From Luteimonas suaedae (GTDB lineage Bacteria; Pseudomonadota; Gammaproteobacteria; Xanthomonadales; Xanthomonadaceae), in the NCBI RefSeq assembly GCF_008312895.1, contig NZ_VSSP01000002.1, forward strand, positions 310,001-374,000: DNA of 64,000 nt, written 5' to 3'. Shown here one piece after another: positions 48,887 to 57,836 of the stretch (positions within the stretch are counted from its first letter, which is position 1; the number at the start of each line of letters is the position of its first letter). The notes under the pieces were generated by a model that was given only the letters and a program-made list of their open reading frames with translations, had not been told where the DNA came from and searched no databases. Both the position numbers and the translations under genes were made by a program.

Positions 48887-49330
48887 AACCACTCCTGCCA
48901 CCACGGCCTCGGCCGGGGGTGTCGTCTTGTAGGGATGTCGAACCGCAGTTCCCCGGGCGGCCAGGCAGCCATGGGGTCCGGCGGAACTGGATATTGTGGC
49001 GGATTCGCGGAGCCGCCGCCACAGTGGCGGCGGCCGGCGCCGGGATCGACGGGGGCTTCCACGGTTCAGGCTGGACGACAGGACCCGGCCGCCGGCGCAG
49101 GGAAGCCGCGACCTGCGCCGGGCGCGCACCGCCTGCCCGCCGACCTGGAATCTTTCGCGCCGCGGCTCCCGATGCGGTGGCGGACTATGTCGGTCCGCGC
49201 CTGGACTGTGACGACGCTCCGCCGGGGTGCGGCGTCCCGGCTGCCTCGCCCCCCTGTCCTGCATCGGAGGCTGACGCCGATGCGGCCAGGCCGCAGAATC
49301 GCTCCCGACCTTCCCAGCCTGCGGTGACTC
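48887..49330. other. Divergent intergenic region between tig and the NhaC-like gene
   Basis: 444 bases with no supported gene. It includes a perfect 11-base inverted repeat GCCGCCGCCAC-A-GTGGCGGCGGC at 49012-49034, roughly midway and a possible operator or hairpin. It must contain promoters for tig and for the antiporter, but I could not place convincing -35/-10 boxes. Confidence 0.65.
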
Positions 49331-50734
49331 ATGCCTGATCGTGCCAGCGCCGTCGCGCTGATGCCCCTGCTGTTGTTCCTGGCGCTGTTTCTGGGCGCCG
49401 GCGTGTACTACACCGCGCAGGGCGTGGACATGGGCTTCTACCAGCTGCGGGCGCCGGTGGCGATCCTGCCGGCGCTGGCGCTGGCGGCGTGGCTGGCGTG
49501 GCGCCGGGGCGTGCCCGCGCTGGACACGCTGCTGGCCGGCATGGGCCATCCCAACGTGGTGCTGATGTGCCTGGTGTTCCTGCTGGCGGGCGCGTTCGCG
49601 ACGGTATCGCGGCAGATCGGCGCGGTCGATGCCGTGGTTTCGCTGGGCCTGGGCGTGTTGCCGGCGACGCTGATCCTGCCGGGCCTGTTCCTGGTGGCCG
49701 GCTTCGTGGCGCTGGCGGTCGGCACCTCGATGGGCACGATCGCGGCGGTGACCCCGATCGCGCTCGGGGTCGCCGAAGCCGCCGGCATGGACCGCGCGCT
49801 GGTGGTCGGGGCGGTGGTCGGCGGCGCGATGTTCGGCGACAACCTGTCGATCATCTCCGACACCACCATCGCCGCGACCCGCAGCCAGGGCGTGAGCATG
49901 CGCGACAAGTTCCGCGAGAACGTGCGCTTCGCGCTGCCGGCAGCGCTGGCGACCGTGGTCCTGCTGGCAGTGCTCGGCGACAGCGCGCCGGTGCAGACCT
50001 CGACCTCGGCATCGCCCTGGCTGGCGCTGCCCTACCTACTGGTCCTGGCGCTGGCCGTGGCCGGCGTCAACGTGGTGCTGGTGCTGGGGATCGGCATCGT
50101 GATCGCCGCGGCCTTCGGTTTCGCGCTGACACCGGACTACGACCTGCCGCGCTTCGCCGGCGACGCCTATCTCGGCTACGAGAGCATGGTCGAGATCGTG
50201 CTGCTGTCGCTGCTGATCGGCGGACTGGCGGCGCTGACCCAGGCGCTGGGCGGACTGGACTGGATCGCGCGGCAGATCGCGCGCATGGCCGGCGGGCGCC
50301 GCGGCAGGCGTGCCGGCGAGTTCGGCATCGCCGCGCTCGCGGCCGGTTCGGACGCCTTCACCGCCAACAACACCGTGGCCATCCTGGTCAGCGGACCGGT
50401 GGCCAAGGAGATCGCCGAGCGACACGCGGTGACGCCGCGGCGCGCCGCCAGCCTGCTCGATATCTTCGCCTGCGTGGTGCAGGGCGTGCTGCCCTACGGG
50501 GCACAGATCCTGCTGGCCGCGTCCTTGGCGGCGCTGTCGCCGCTGCAGCTCGCGGGCCGCATCCACTACAGCTGGATCCTCGGCGCGGTCGCGGTGGGAT
50601 TCATGCTGTGGCCGGCGCGAGCGACGCCACCGACGGACCCGGGTCGAATCACGCCGGCTGATTTCGACACCGCCTCCAGCACGGCGGAATCCGCCACGCG
50701 CCAGCGCGGGCCGCCGGGACGCGGCTCGGTCTGA
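49331..50734 (+). CDS. NhaC-like Na+/H+ antiporter family protein
   Basis: 467 residues, about 11 hydrophobic segments. Family motifs [24 protein letters not shown] (split here around 163-186) and an equivalent second-half [18 protein letters not shown], giving the internal repeat typical of NhaC/ArsB-type transporters. It presumably exchanges Na+ (or malate/lactate in some members) for H+ at the inner membrane. The 30-residue C-terminal tail is Thr/Ala/Pro-rich and probably cytoplasmic. Exact substrate unknown. Confidence 0.85.
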   Translation: MPDRASAVALMPLLLFLALFLGAGVYYTAQGVDMGFYQLRAPVAILPALALAAWLAWRRGVPALDTLLAGMGHPNVVLMCLVFLLAGAFATVSRQIGAVDAVVSLGLGVLPATLILPGLFLVAGFVALAVGTSMGTIAAVTPIALGVAEAAGMDRALVVGAVVGGAMFGDNLSIISDTTIAATRSQGVSMRDKFRENVRFALPAALATVVLLAVLGDSAPVQTSTSASPWLALPYLLVLALAVAGVNVVLVLGIGIVIAAAFGFALTPDYDLPRFAGDAYLGYESMVEIVLLSLLIGGLAALTQALGGLDWIARQIARMAGGRRGRRAGEFGIAALAAGSDAFTANNTVAILVSGPVAKEIAERHAVTPRRAASLLDIFACVVQGVLPYGAQILLAASLAALSPLQLAGRIHYSWILGAVAVGFMLWPARATPPTDPGRITPADFDTASSTAESATRQRGPPGRGSV

Positions 50735-50793
50735 CGTGGACATCGGCGCTTCGATTGCCGGCTGGTAGAAGCCGCAGCAATGAATCGCCGACG

Positions 50794-50901
50794 CGTCGTC
50801 CCGGCCGGGGTATGCGGATAGCAGGCCATGGATGGCCTGCGGCGGCGAGTCAGCCATGGATGGCTGACCGAGCCGGGGAGCATGCCCCGGTCGGGACGAC
50901 G
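50794..50901. repeat. Nested palindromic element, copy D (CCATGGATGG type)
   Basis: Outer arms CGTCGTCCCGGCCGGGG (50794-50810) and CCCCGGTCGGGACGACG (50885-50901) are inverse complements with one mismatch. Inside are CAGGCCATGGATGGCCTG and CAGCCATGGATGGCTG, two hairpins with a shared CCATGGATGG core. GCCATGGATGGC also begins copy C at 41748, so the elements are related. Confidence 0.75.
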
Positions 50902-50962
50902 CTGTTTCCGGAGCCCGCGCACAGGCCGTTCGGCCTGGTCGCGATGATCCCGCATTTAGGAG

Positions 50963-50987
50963 AAAAAAGGGCGCCGAAGCGCCCTTT
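50963..50987 (-). terminator. Intrinsic terminator of the Bax-inhibitor-1 gene
   Basis: On the minus strand AAAGGGCGC-TTCG-GCGCCCTTT followed directly by further Ts (complement of AAAAAA at 50963-50968). It lies 20 bases after the stop codon of the gene at 51008-51766. Confidence 0.9.
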
Positions 50988-51007
50988 CTGCACCGATCGG
51001 AACCGGA

Positions 51008-51766
51008 TCAGCGCGACTGCAGTTTCGCCAGCAGGCGCAGGAATTCGATATACAGCCAGACCAGGGTGACGATCAGGCCGAAAGCGCCGTACCACTCCAT
51101 GTACTTCGGTGCGCCCTGCTCGGCGCCGGTCTCGATGAAGTCGAAATCCAGCACCAGGTTGAGCGCCGCGATCACGATCACGAACAGGCTGAAGCCGATC
51201 CCGATGATGCCGTTGTCGTGGATCATCGGCATGTCGATGCCGAACATGCGCAGGACGATGGTCGCCATGTAGACCAGGAAGATGCCGCCGGTGGCCGCGA
51301 CCACGCCGAGCTTGAAGTTCTCGGTGGCCTTGATCAGCCCGCTGCGGTAGGCGAACAGCAGCGCGAACAGGGTGCCGAAGGTCAGCATCACCGCCTGCAT
51401 CACGATGCCTTCGTACAGGTGGTTGTACATCGCCGAGATCGCGCCGAGGAAGAACCCCTCCACCAGCGCGTACAGCGGCGCGGTCACCGGCGCCCATTGC
51501 TTCTTGAAGATCGTGACCAGGGCGATCACCAGACCGCCGATGGCGCCGCCCCAGACATACAGGCCGAAGCCGGGCGCCAGCTCACCCGACGGGGTCAGCG
51601 CCTGGCTCCAGGCGAAGGCCGCGGTGAGCACGGTCAGCAACAACAGGACACCGGTCTTGTTGACGGTCCCGTTGATGGTCATCACCTCGCCGGGACGGGA
51701 GACGACGGTACCGCTGCCGAGGTCCAGGAAGGTCGATTCCTTGAGTGCCGGATTGCCGCTGCGCAT
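51008..51766 (-). CDS. Bax inhibitor-1/YccA family membrane protein
   Basis: 252 residues from ATG 51766. Seven hydrophobic segments start at TGVLLLLTVLTAAFAWS. The BI-1 pattern GLYVWGGAIGGLVIALVTIF, LEGFFLGAIS-like (YALVEGFFLGAISAMYNH) and LVLDFDFIETG near the end fit the family; acidic residues near the pore resemble BsYetJ. It is possibly a calcium leak channel or FtsH modulator. In this subgroup the N-terminal ~30 residues are cytosolic. Monocistronic with its own terminator. Confidence 0.9.
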   Translation of the reverse strand: MRSGNPALKESTFLDLGSGTVVSRPGEVMTINGTVNKTGVLLLLTVLTAAFAWSQALTPSGELAPGFGLYVWGGAIGGLVIALVTIFKKQWAPVTAPLYALVEGFFLGAISAMYNHLYEGIVMQAVMLTFGTLFALLFAYRSGLIKATENFKLGVVAATGGIFLVYMATIVLRMFGIDMPMIHDNGIIGIGFSLFVIVIAALNLVLDFDFIETGAEQGAPKYMEWYGAFGLIVTLVWLYIEFLRLLAKLQSR

Positions 51767-51864
51767 TGGGATACCCCCGAGATATGGCGATTGGCGGAAG
51801 GATACACGCGAACGGCGCGCCTGAACTGTCCCGCGACCGGCCTGCGCCGGCGGGCGCGAGTTCG

Positions 51865-51893
51865 TTGACAGCGGCACGGGCGCTCCGGACAAT
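51865..51893 (+). promoter_or_regulatory. Promoter of the tRNA-Pro/Arg transcript
   Basis: Perfect TTGACA (51865-51870), 17-base spacer, GACAAT (51888-51893). The predicted start is about 45 bases before tRNA-Pro. Confidence 0.75.
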
Positions 51894-51943
51894 GAACGGC
51901 CCTCCGGCCTCGGCACGGAAGGAAACGGACCGTTCGACGTCGG

Positions 51944-52020
51944 CGGGGTATAGCGCAGTCTGGTAGCGCGCCTGCTTTGGGAGCAGGATGTCGGGGGTTC
52001 GAATCCCTCTACCCCGACCA
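51944..52020 (+). tRNA. tRNA-Pro(TGG)
   Basis: 77 bases with encoded CCA. Acceptor CGGGGTA/TACCCCG, anticodon stem CCTGC/GCAGG with loop TTTGGGA (TGG). Confidence 0.96.
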
Positions 52021-52050
52021 GTCCGGCGATAGTGCGACAATTCCGGCCGG

Positions 52051-52127
52051 GCGCCCGTAGCTCAACCGGATAGAGCACCGGCCTTCTAAGCCGGTGGTTG
52101 CAGGTTCGAGTCCTGCCGGGCGCGCCA
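52051..52127 (+). tRNA. tRNA-Arg(TCT)
   Basis: 77 bases with encoded CCA. Acceptor GCGCCCG/CGGGCGC, anticodon stem CCGGC/GCCGG with loop CTTCTAA (TCT). 30 bases after tRNA-Pro, likely the same transcript. Confidence 0.96.
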
Positions 52128-52283
52128 GGTCGGGCCGGGCCAGGTGCGGCGAAACGTGGCGGCGACGACGAACGCGTCCCCACGCGCGGTGGCAGGAAAT
52201 AACCCGTGTTCGCTTTTGAATGCGGGCCGAGGCAGGATGCCAAGCGAGAAGCCCTGGTCGGGCGTCTCGCGCAAGTTTTAAAT

Positions 52284-52361
52284 GGTGGACGTAGCTCAGT
52301 TGGTTAGAGTCCCGGATTGTGATTCCGGATGTCGGGGGTTCGAGTCCCCTCGTCCACCCCA
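52284..52361 (+). tRNA. tRNA-His(GTG)
   Basis: 78 bases counting the extra G at -1 (52284) and encoded CCA. Anticodon stem CCGGA/TCCGG with loop TTGTGAT (GTG). The G(-1):C73 pair is visible. The 156-base gap before it shows nothing recognisable. Confidence 0.95.
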
Positions 52362-52388
52362 TTTTTCAGGGCGATCGACTTCCACCGA

Positions 52389-52416
52389 TTGCCAGCACGC
52401 GTAGTTTTGCTACACT
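52389..52416 (+). promoter_or_regulatory. Promoter of tRNA-Lys
   Basis: TTGCCA (52389-52394), 16-base spacer, TACACT (52411-52416). It is between tRNA-His and tRNA-Lys, so the latter may be a separate transcript. Confidence 0.5.
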
Positions 52417-52432
52417 ACGCGGCCGATTTCCC

Positions 52433-52508
52433 GGGCCGTTAGCTCAGTTGGTAGAGCAGCTGACTCTTAATCAGTAGGTCCAAGGTTCGAATCCTTGACG
52501 GCCCACCA
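52433..52508 (+). tRNA. tRNA-Lys(CTT)
   Basis: 76 bases with encoded CCA. Acceptor GGGCCGT/ACGGCCC, anticodon stem CTGA/TCAG with loop CTCTTAA (CTT). Confidence 0.96.
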
Positions 52509-52575
52509 GTTCCGCGACGGACGCCCGGCAAGCCGGGCGTTTTTCGTTGCCGGACAGCCCACCGGGAACGTCCGT

Positions 52576-52600
52576 GGAAGCGCGCCATGCGCGCGATGCC
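52576..52600. repeat. Half copy of REP family 2
   Basis: GGAAGCGCGCCATGCGCGCGATGCC matches the arm of the pairs at 3641-3791 and 17048-17191 (GGAGCGCGCC..CGCGCGATGCC) but is alone, between tRNA-Lys and tRNA-Leu. Confidence 0.65.
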
Positions 52601-52673
52601 AGCGCGCTGCGGAGCCCGGGGGATGGCACACGCCCTGGGGACACGCCGCTTGTAGAATGAACCGGCGGACAAT

Positions 52674-52759
52674 GCGAAAGTGGCGGAATTGGTAGACGCA
52701 CTGGATTTAGGTTCCAGCGGGTAACCCCCGTCCGGGTTCGAGTCCCGGCTTTCGCACCA
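52674..52759 (+). tRNA. tRNA-Leu(TAG)
   Basis: 86 bases with encoded CCA. Acceptor GCGAAAG/CTTTCGC, anticodon stem CTGGA/TCCAG with loop TTTAGGT (TAG), class II variable arm. A TAGAAT -10-like hexamer lies 16 bases upstream (52653-52658) without a clear -35. Confidence 0.95.
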
Positions 52760-52962
52760 ATGTCGAAAAGGCAGCAAACCGAACCGCGGCCCAGGCCAGC
52801 ACCGGCCCTGGTCGGCGGCGGGCGCCATGGCACCCACCGACTTCGAGTGAACGTCTTCGCCGTCGAGCGGAGCCTGCTCCGCTGCTCCGGGCTCCGGATC
52901 GCCGAGCAAGCCCGGCTCTACGTGCGCCCCTCTGACGCACGCACCGGTCGGTACCGGTCTCC

Positions 52963-53970
52963 TCAGAGCCGGCCGGCGATCGCCTTCGCGAACGACATCG
53001 TGTTGCCGCTGCCGCCCAGGTCCGGCGTCAGCGCATCCTTCGCCTCCAGCGTGGCGACGACCGCCTTGCGCAGGCGCGTCGCCTCGTCCGGCCTGCCCAG
53101 ATGGTCCAGCATCTGCCCCGCGCCCAGGATCAGCGCGCACGGGTTCGCCAGGCCCTGGCCGGCGATGTCCGGCGCGGTGCCGTGCACCGCCTCGAAGATC
53201 GCCGCGTCCACGCCGATGTTGGCGCCGGGGGCCAGCCCCAGGCCGCCGACCAGGCCGGCGCACAAGTCGGAGATGATGTCGCCGAACAGGTTGGTGGTGA
53301 CGATCACGTCGAACTGCTCGGGCCGCATCACCAGCTGCATGCAGGTGTTGTCGACGATCATCTCGTTGCACTCGATTTCCGGGTACTGCGCCGCCACCTC
53401 GCGCGCCACCTTCAGGAACAGGCCCGAGGTGGTCTTGAGGATGTTGGCCTTGTGCACCACGGTGATCTTCTTGCGACCGACGCGGCGCGCCAGGTCGAAG
53501 GCGTAGCGGACGATGCGCTCGGAGCCCTTGCGGGTGACCTTCTGCATCAGGGTGGCGGTTTCGCCGTCCTCGGTGATCGACTGACCCTCGCCGATGTAGG
53601 CGCCCTCGGTGTTCTCGCGCACGGTGATCAGGTCGATGCCGTCGGGAAACCGCGACTTGGTGTTCGGGAACGACTTCGCGGGGCGCACGTTGGCGTACAG
53701 GTCGAAGTGCCGGCGCAGCGCCACGTTGATCGAGCTGAAGCCCTCGCCCACCGGCGTGGTCAACGGGCTCTTGAGCGCGATGCCGTTCCTGCGGATCGAC
53801 TCCAGGGTTGCCGCCGGCAGCAGTTCGCCGTGCTTCTCCAGCGCCATCAGGCCGGCGTCGGCGTCCTCGTAGCGCAGGCCGAGCTGCATGCTGTCGAGCA
53901 CGTGCAGGGTCGCATCCATGATCTCCGGGCCGATGCCGTCGCCGCGGATGACCGTGATCGTCTGGGTCAT
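52963..53970 (-). CDS. Isocitrate dehydrogenase (NAD-type, beta-decarboxylating dehydrogenase)
   Basis: 335 residues. Beta-decarboxylating dehydrogenase motifs: RGDGIGPEIM (9-18), the substrate loop SPLTTPVGEGFSSINVALRR, VRENTEGAYIG, DNTCMQLVM, NLFGDIISDLCAGLVGGLGL and HGTAPDIAGQ. The short length and SSINVALRR favour NAD-dependent IDH (or homoisocitrate dehydrogenase) over isopropylmalate dehydrogenase. It produces 2-oxoglutarate in the TCA cycle. Homology search would separate it from homoisocitrate dehydrogenase. Confidence 0.88.
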   Translation of the reverse strand: MTQTITVIRGDGIGPEIMDATLHVLDSMQLGLRYEDADAGLMALEKHGELLPAATLESIRRNGIALKSPLTTPVGEGFSSINVALRRHFDLYANVRPAKSFPNTKSRFPDGIDLITVRENTEGAYIGEGQSITEDGETATLMQKVTRKGSERIVRYAFDLARRVGRKKITVVHKANILKTTSGLFLKVAREVAAQYPEIECNEMIVDNTCMQLVMRPEQFDVIVTTNLFGDIISDLCAGLVGGLGLAPGANIGVDAAIFEAVHGTAPDIAGQGLANPCALILGAGQMLDHLGRPDEATRLRKAVVATLEAKDALTPDLGGSGNTMSFAKAIAGRL

Positions 53971-54158
53971 GTGGGGGTTTTCCGTGCAGAAAGACGCCGC
54001 GCACGAGCGCGACGCCGGGTCGAAAGGGATGCGCGATTATGCCGGAAGCGGCCTTGTCCTGCAGGACAGGATGCCGCGTGGCGGCCGAAGATGCCCGGCG
54101 AAAGCGCGCCGTTCGGCGGCCTTCATCCCGGTGAACCCGCTCCGCCGAAGACGGAAAA

Positions 54159-54554
54159 TCAGCCGTGGTCGTGCTGCGCCGGCACCGGCGCCCCGTCCTG
54201 CTCCAGCCGGTCGAGGAAGTCGACCGCGCGGCGCAGATGCGGGATCACGATCGACCCGCCGACGACCAGGCCGACCGAGAACGCCTCGAACATCTCGTCG
54301 CGCCCCACCCCGGCCTCGCGGCACTGGGCAACGTGATAGCTGATGCAATCGTCGCAGCGCAGCACCAGCGAGGCGACCAGGCCCAGCAACTCCTTGGTCT
54401 TCACGTCGAGCGCGCCGTCCTGGTAGGCCTGGGTATCGAGCGCGAAGAACCTCCGCACCACCTGGTTCGGCTCGGCCAGGATGCGTTCGTTCATGCGCTG
54501 GCGGAACGCGGTGAACGCGCGGATGCGGTCGTCCTCGGCGTCGCTAGCGCTCAT
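54159..54554 (-). CDS. Carboxymuconolactone decarboxylase / AhpD-like family protein
   Basis: 131 residues from ATG 54554. Redox motif C67-x-x-C70 with H74 (LRCDDCISYHVAQC), the AhpD-type CxxC-xxx-H. Such proteins form alpha-helical oligomers and act as alkylhydroperoxidases or decarboxylases. Its start overlaps the glutaredoxin stop (ATGA), and being cotranscribed with a CxxC glutaredoxin supports a redox role. Not a true decarboxylase by context. Confidence 0.85.
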   Translation of the reverse strand: MSASDAEDDRIRAFTAFRQRMNERILAEPNQVVRRFFALDTQAYQDGALDVKTKELLGLVASLVLRCDDCISYHVAQCREAGVGRDEMFEAFSVGLVVGGSIVIPHLRRAVDFLDRLEQDGAPVPAQHDHG

Positions 54555-54841
54555 GCGCGGTCGCCGGTCAGCAAGGGCTCCAGCCGGCCGGAACGGTGCA
54601 ATGCCACCAGGTCGTCGTAGCCGCCGACGTGGGTCTCGCCGATGAAGATCTGCGGCACGCTGGTGCGCCGGGCCTGCGCCACCATGCGCTCGCGCGCCTG
54701 CGCGTCGAGGTCGACCCTGATTTCCGTCCATTGCAGCCCGCGGCTCTTCAGGAAGTTCTTCGCGGCCACGCAATAGCCGCACACGGCGCTGGTATAGAGA
54801 ATGATTTCGGGCGCATCGGCCCGATCTGTGGGGGCGTTCAA
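54551..54841 (-). CDS. grx: Glutaredoxin
   Basis: 96 residues from a TTG start at 54841 (GGAG six bases before). Thioredoxin-fold motif YTSAVCGYC (C21, C24) and TSVPQIFIGETHVGGYDDL, with the cis-Pro and the GSH-binding GGYDD. A dithiol glutaredoxin of the Grx3 type; it reduces protein disulfides with glutathione. No ATG or GTG start is available downstream without losing the first strand. Confidence 0.93.
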   Translation of the reverse strand: MNAPTDRADAPEIILYTSAVCGYCVAAKNFLKSRGLQWTEIRVDLDAQARERMVAQARRTSVPQIFIGETHVGGYDDLVALHRSGRLEPLLTGDRA

Positions 54842-54960
54842 GCGGAGCTCCGGAAACTTGTCACGTTGGCGATTGTCCTAGAGTGTGGGTCCGCCCCGGC
54901 GGCATTTCCAGTCCGCCACCGCAACACAGCGACGCACGCGTGCGTCGATGACGAGGATCG

Positions 54961-56682
54961 ATGACGATTAACGCCGGATTCACGCCGCCCGCGTCCGTGC
55001 CCGGCATGCTGCGCCTGCCCGCCCTGCCGCGAATCGCGATGCGCACGTTCCTGTTTGCCGCCGCCCTCTGCCTTGCCGTCGCCGGCAGCCATGCCACGGC
55101 GCAGGACAGCCGGCTGCCCGATATCGGCTCGTCCGCCGGCACCGTCCTCAGTCCGTCGCAGCAGAGCGAGTACGGACAGATGCTGCTGGCGCAGTTGCGG
55201 CACTACGACATGGTGCTCGAGGATCCACTGGTCGATCAGTGGCTGCGCACGACCGGCACCCGGCTGGCGGCCTCCAGCGATCAGCCGCGGCAGTCCTTCA
55301 CCTTCTTCATGATGAACGACCGCAGCATCAATGCGTTCGCCACGCTCGGCGGCTATATCGGGCTCAACGTCGGCCTGGTGCTGACCGCCGAGACCGAGGA
55401 CGAGGTGGCCGCGGTGCTGTCGCACGAAATCGCCCATGTCACCCAGAACCACGTGCTGCGCGGCGCAGAGCGCGCGCAGCGCGACAGCATCCCGATCCTG
55501 CTGGCGATGCTGGGCGCGATCGCGGTGGCGTCCAGCAGTGACAGCAGTTCGTCCGGCAATGCGGCGATGGCGGCGATCGCCTCGGCGCAGGGCCTGGCGA
55601 TCCAGCGCCAGATCGACTACACGCGCTCCAACGAGTCGGAGGCCGACCGTCTCGGCATGCGCACGCTCGCGCGCAGCGGCTTCGACGTCGACGGCATGGC
55701 CGACATGTTCGAACGCATGCAGGCCGCCTCGCGCACCAACCAGGGCGGAGAGCGCGAACGGGCCCCGGACTACCTGCGGACCCACCCGGTCACCACCACC
55801 CGCATCAGCGAGGCGCGACAACGCGCCGAACAGCTGCGCGACAGCGGCGCCAGCGTGCTGGCGACCACCTCGACCCCGGAGGCGATCCGCACCGAGCGGA
55901 TCGCCGTGCCGGGCGGCGCGGCCGTGGCTCCCGCCGGCACCTTCAATCCGCTGCTGCCCGGTTCGCTGCGGGTCTCGGCCGCGGGCCTCGGCTACGGCGA
56001 CAGCACCGAATTCGGCTGGGCGCGCGAGCGCATGCGGGTGCTCAGCGCCAACACCACCGGCGCCGCCATCCGCGAGTACGAGCGCATGCGCAGCGCCGGC
56101 GACTTCGACGACGCCAAGCGCTACGGGCTGGCGCTGGCGCGGTTGCGCGCCGGCGAGGGTGCCGCGGCGGCCAGCCAGTTCGCGGCGCTGCTGCAGGACT
56201 ATCCGGGCGATGTCTGGCTGACCCTCGGCCTGGCAGAGGCCGAGGCGCGATCCGGCCGCAACGCCGAGGCCGACGCCCGTTTCGAAGCGCTGCTGCAACG
56301 CATGCCCGAACACCGCGCGGTCGCACTCACCTACGCCGGCGTGCTGGCCGAGCGCAACACGCCGGAGGCCGGGCGTCGTGCCCAGGAACTGCTGCGTCCG
56401 CTGCTGCGCCCCGCCGCCGATGACCCGTTGTTCCAGCGCACGTTTGCCCGCATCAGCGAGATCGCCGGCGATCCGGTGCGTGCCGGCGAGGCCTACGCCG
56501 AGGCCGCCTTCCTCAGCGGCCGCGCGGAACAGGCCCTGGTCCAGCTCAATACCCTGAAGAAGCGCGACGACCTCGACTACTACGCCCGCGCCCGGATCGA
56601 CGCGCGCATCGCCGCGATCACCCCGACGGTGCTGGAGCTGCGCCGCCAGGGCGTTCGCGACGAGGATCTGCGGCGGCGGTGA
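54961..56682 (+). CDS. bepA: BepA-like M48 periplasmic metallopeptidase with TPR repeats
   Basis: 573 residues. The start at 54961 has a GAGGATC ribosome-binding-like site; a later ATG at 55039 gives a cleaner signal peptide (MRTFLFAAALCLAVAGSHATAQ). Zinc motif HEIAH (155-159) and the third ligand in ESEADRLG (about 225-227). C-terminal tetratricopeptide-like repeats (about 395-545) bind substrates. BepA degrades misassembled LptD and other outer-membrane proteins. Divergent from grx; followed by a 263-base gap with the Pho promoter. Confidence 0.9.
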   Translation: MTINAGFTPPASVPGMLRLPALPRIAMRTFLFAAALCLAVAGSHATAQDSRLPDIGSSAGTVLSPSQQSEYGQMLLAQLRHYDMVLEDPLVDQWLRTTGTRLAASSDQPRQSFTFFMMNDRSINAFATLGGYIGLNVGLVLTAETEDEVAAVLSHEIAHVTQNHVLRGAERAQRDSIPILLAMLGAIAVASSSDSSSSGNAAMAAIASAQGLAIQRQIDYTRSNESEADRLGMRTLARSGFDVDGMADMFERMQAASRTNQGGERERAPDYLRTHPVTTTRISEARQRAEQLRDSGASVLATTSTPEAIRTERIAVPGGAAVAPAGTFNPLLPGSLRVSAAGLGYGDSTEFGWARERMRVLSANTTGAAIREYERMRSAGDFDDAKRYGLALARLRAGEGAAAASQFAALLQDYPGDVWLTLGLAEAEARSGRNAEADARFEALLQRMPEHRAVALTYAGVLAERNTPEAGRRAQELLRPLLRPAADDPLFQRTFARISEIAGDPVRAGEAYAEAAFLSGRAEQALVQLNTLKKRDDLDYYARARIDARIAAITPTVLELRRQGVRDEDLRRR

Positions 56683-56885
56683 CCGCTGCAGAGCGGGGGG
56701 CTCCATTCCCGCATTCCCGGCAACTGCCCTGGTGGAGCGGCGGAAGTCGCGATCGCCGATCGTTCGCCGAATCGCCGATGCAAGATCGACTTTCCCTTGG
56801 CACCGCCCGTGGCGACGCGGTTTGCGCGTCGCCGCGGATGGCGCTGCCGGACGCGGTGCAGCGCGGCGCCGCGATTTCACGCCGG

Positions 56886-56919
56886 ATGTCATATATAAGT
56901 CACAAATCTGTCGTCTAAT
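56886..56919 (+). promoter_or_regulatory. Triple Pho box and -10 of the phoB operon
   Basis: Three 7-base direct repeats with 4-base spacers, period 11: ATGTCAT (56886-56892), AAGTCAC (56897-56903) and CTGTCGT (56908-56914), followed by TCTAAT (56914-56919) as a -10. E. coli Pho boxes are CTGTCAT repeats read the same way and replace the -35. This indicates PhoB autoregulation of phoB-phoR-ppk-ppx. Confidence 0.85.
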
Positions 56920-56945
56920 GCCATCAACGGCCACAGGCGAGCAAC

Positions 56946-57635
56946 ATGCAGAAACGGATCCTGATCGTCGACGACGAACCCGCCATCCGCGAGATGGTCG
57001 CGTTCGCGTTGCGCAAGGGCGACTTCGAACCGGCCCACGCCGCGGATGCGCGCGAGGCGCAGTCGGCGATCGCCGACCGCGTGCCCGACCTGATCCTGCT
57101 GGACTGGATGCTGCCCGGCACCAGCGGGCTCGAGCTGGCCCGGCGCTGGCGCCGCGAGGAACTCACCCGCGAGGTGCCGATCATCATGCTCACCGCGCGC
57201 GGCGAGGAGAATGACCGCGTCGGCGGCCTGGAAGCGGGGGTCGACGACTACGTGGTCAAGCCGTTCTCGGCGCGCGAACTGCTGGCACGCATCCGCGCGG
57301 TCATGCGCCGCTCACGCGAGGACGACGAGGACGGCAGCATCCACGTCGGTGGGCTGCGCATCGACGGCGCCGCGCACCGGGTCTTCGCCGGCGAGGAGCC
57401 GGTCAGCATCGGCCCGACCGAATACCGCCTGCTGCATTTCTTCATGACCCATCCCGAACGCGTCTACTCGCGCTCGCAGCTGCTCGACCACGTCTGGGGC
57501 GGCAGCGTCTACGTCGAGGAGCGCACCGTCGACGTGCACATCCGCCGCCTGCGCAAGACGCTCGAGCCGGTGCGGCTGGACGGGATGGTGCAGACGGTGC
57601 GGGGAGCGGGCTACCGTTTTTCGGCGGCGATGTGA
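56946..57635 (+). CDS. phoB: Phosphate regulon response regulator PhoB
   Basis: 229 residues. Receiver domain with phosphoacceptor D53 (LLDWMLPG), DDE at 9-11, T in LTARGEE and K in VVKPFSA; OmpR-type winged helix DNA-binding domain from about 130 ([34 protein letters not shown]). It activates Pho genes when phosphate is low. The Pho box lies about 30 bases before the ATG. phoR follows after a 201-base insert. Confidence 0.96.
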   Translation: MQKRILIVDDEPAIREMVAFALRKGDFEPAHAADAREAQSAIADRVPDLILLDWMLPGTSGLELARRWRREELTREVPIIMLTARGEENDRVGGLEAGVDDYVVKPFSARELLARIRAVMRRSREDDEDGSIHVGGLRIDGAAHRVFAGEEPVSIGPTEYRLLHFFMTHPERVYSRSQLLDHVWGGSVYVEERTVDVHIRRLRKTLEPVRLDGMVQTVRGAGYRFSAAM

Positions 57636-57639
57636 GAAG

Positions 57640-57828
57640 GGCCGGGATTCGTGATTGGTGATTCGTGATTCGAAAAAGCGGAAACTTCTCGCGGCCGTCC
57701 GGGGCAACACGAAGGTCGTGTTGCCGTTAACGCGACGGTCGGCAGGAACAGTAAGAATGGGCCTGCGCTGGGCGATCACAGCCGGCGAGCACTTGCGAAT
57801 CACGAATCACCAATCACGAATCCCGGCC
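57640..57828. repeat. Perfect 33-base inverted repeat between phoB and phoR (GTGATTS heptamers)
   Basis: 57640-57672 and 57796-57828 are exact inverse complements built of GTGATTG/GTGATTC heptamers. A second palindrome, GGCAACACG-AAG-TCGTGTTGCC-like, sits between (about 57702-57724). If transcribed it forms one very stable hairpin in the phoBR message. Confidence 0.9.
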
Positions 57829-57836
57829 CCTCACCC

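Noticed and set aside
54842-54960. Promoter pair between grx and bepA
   Set aside because: TTGTCA and TAGAGT occur but with 15-base spacing; too weak to list as a feature.
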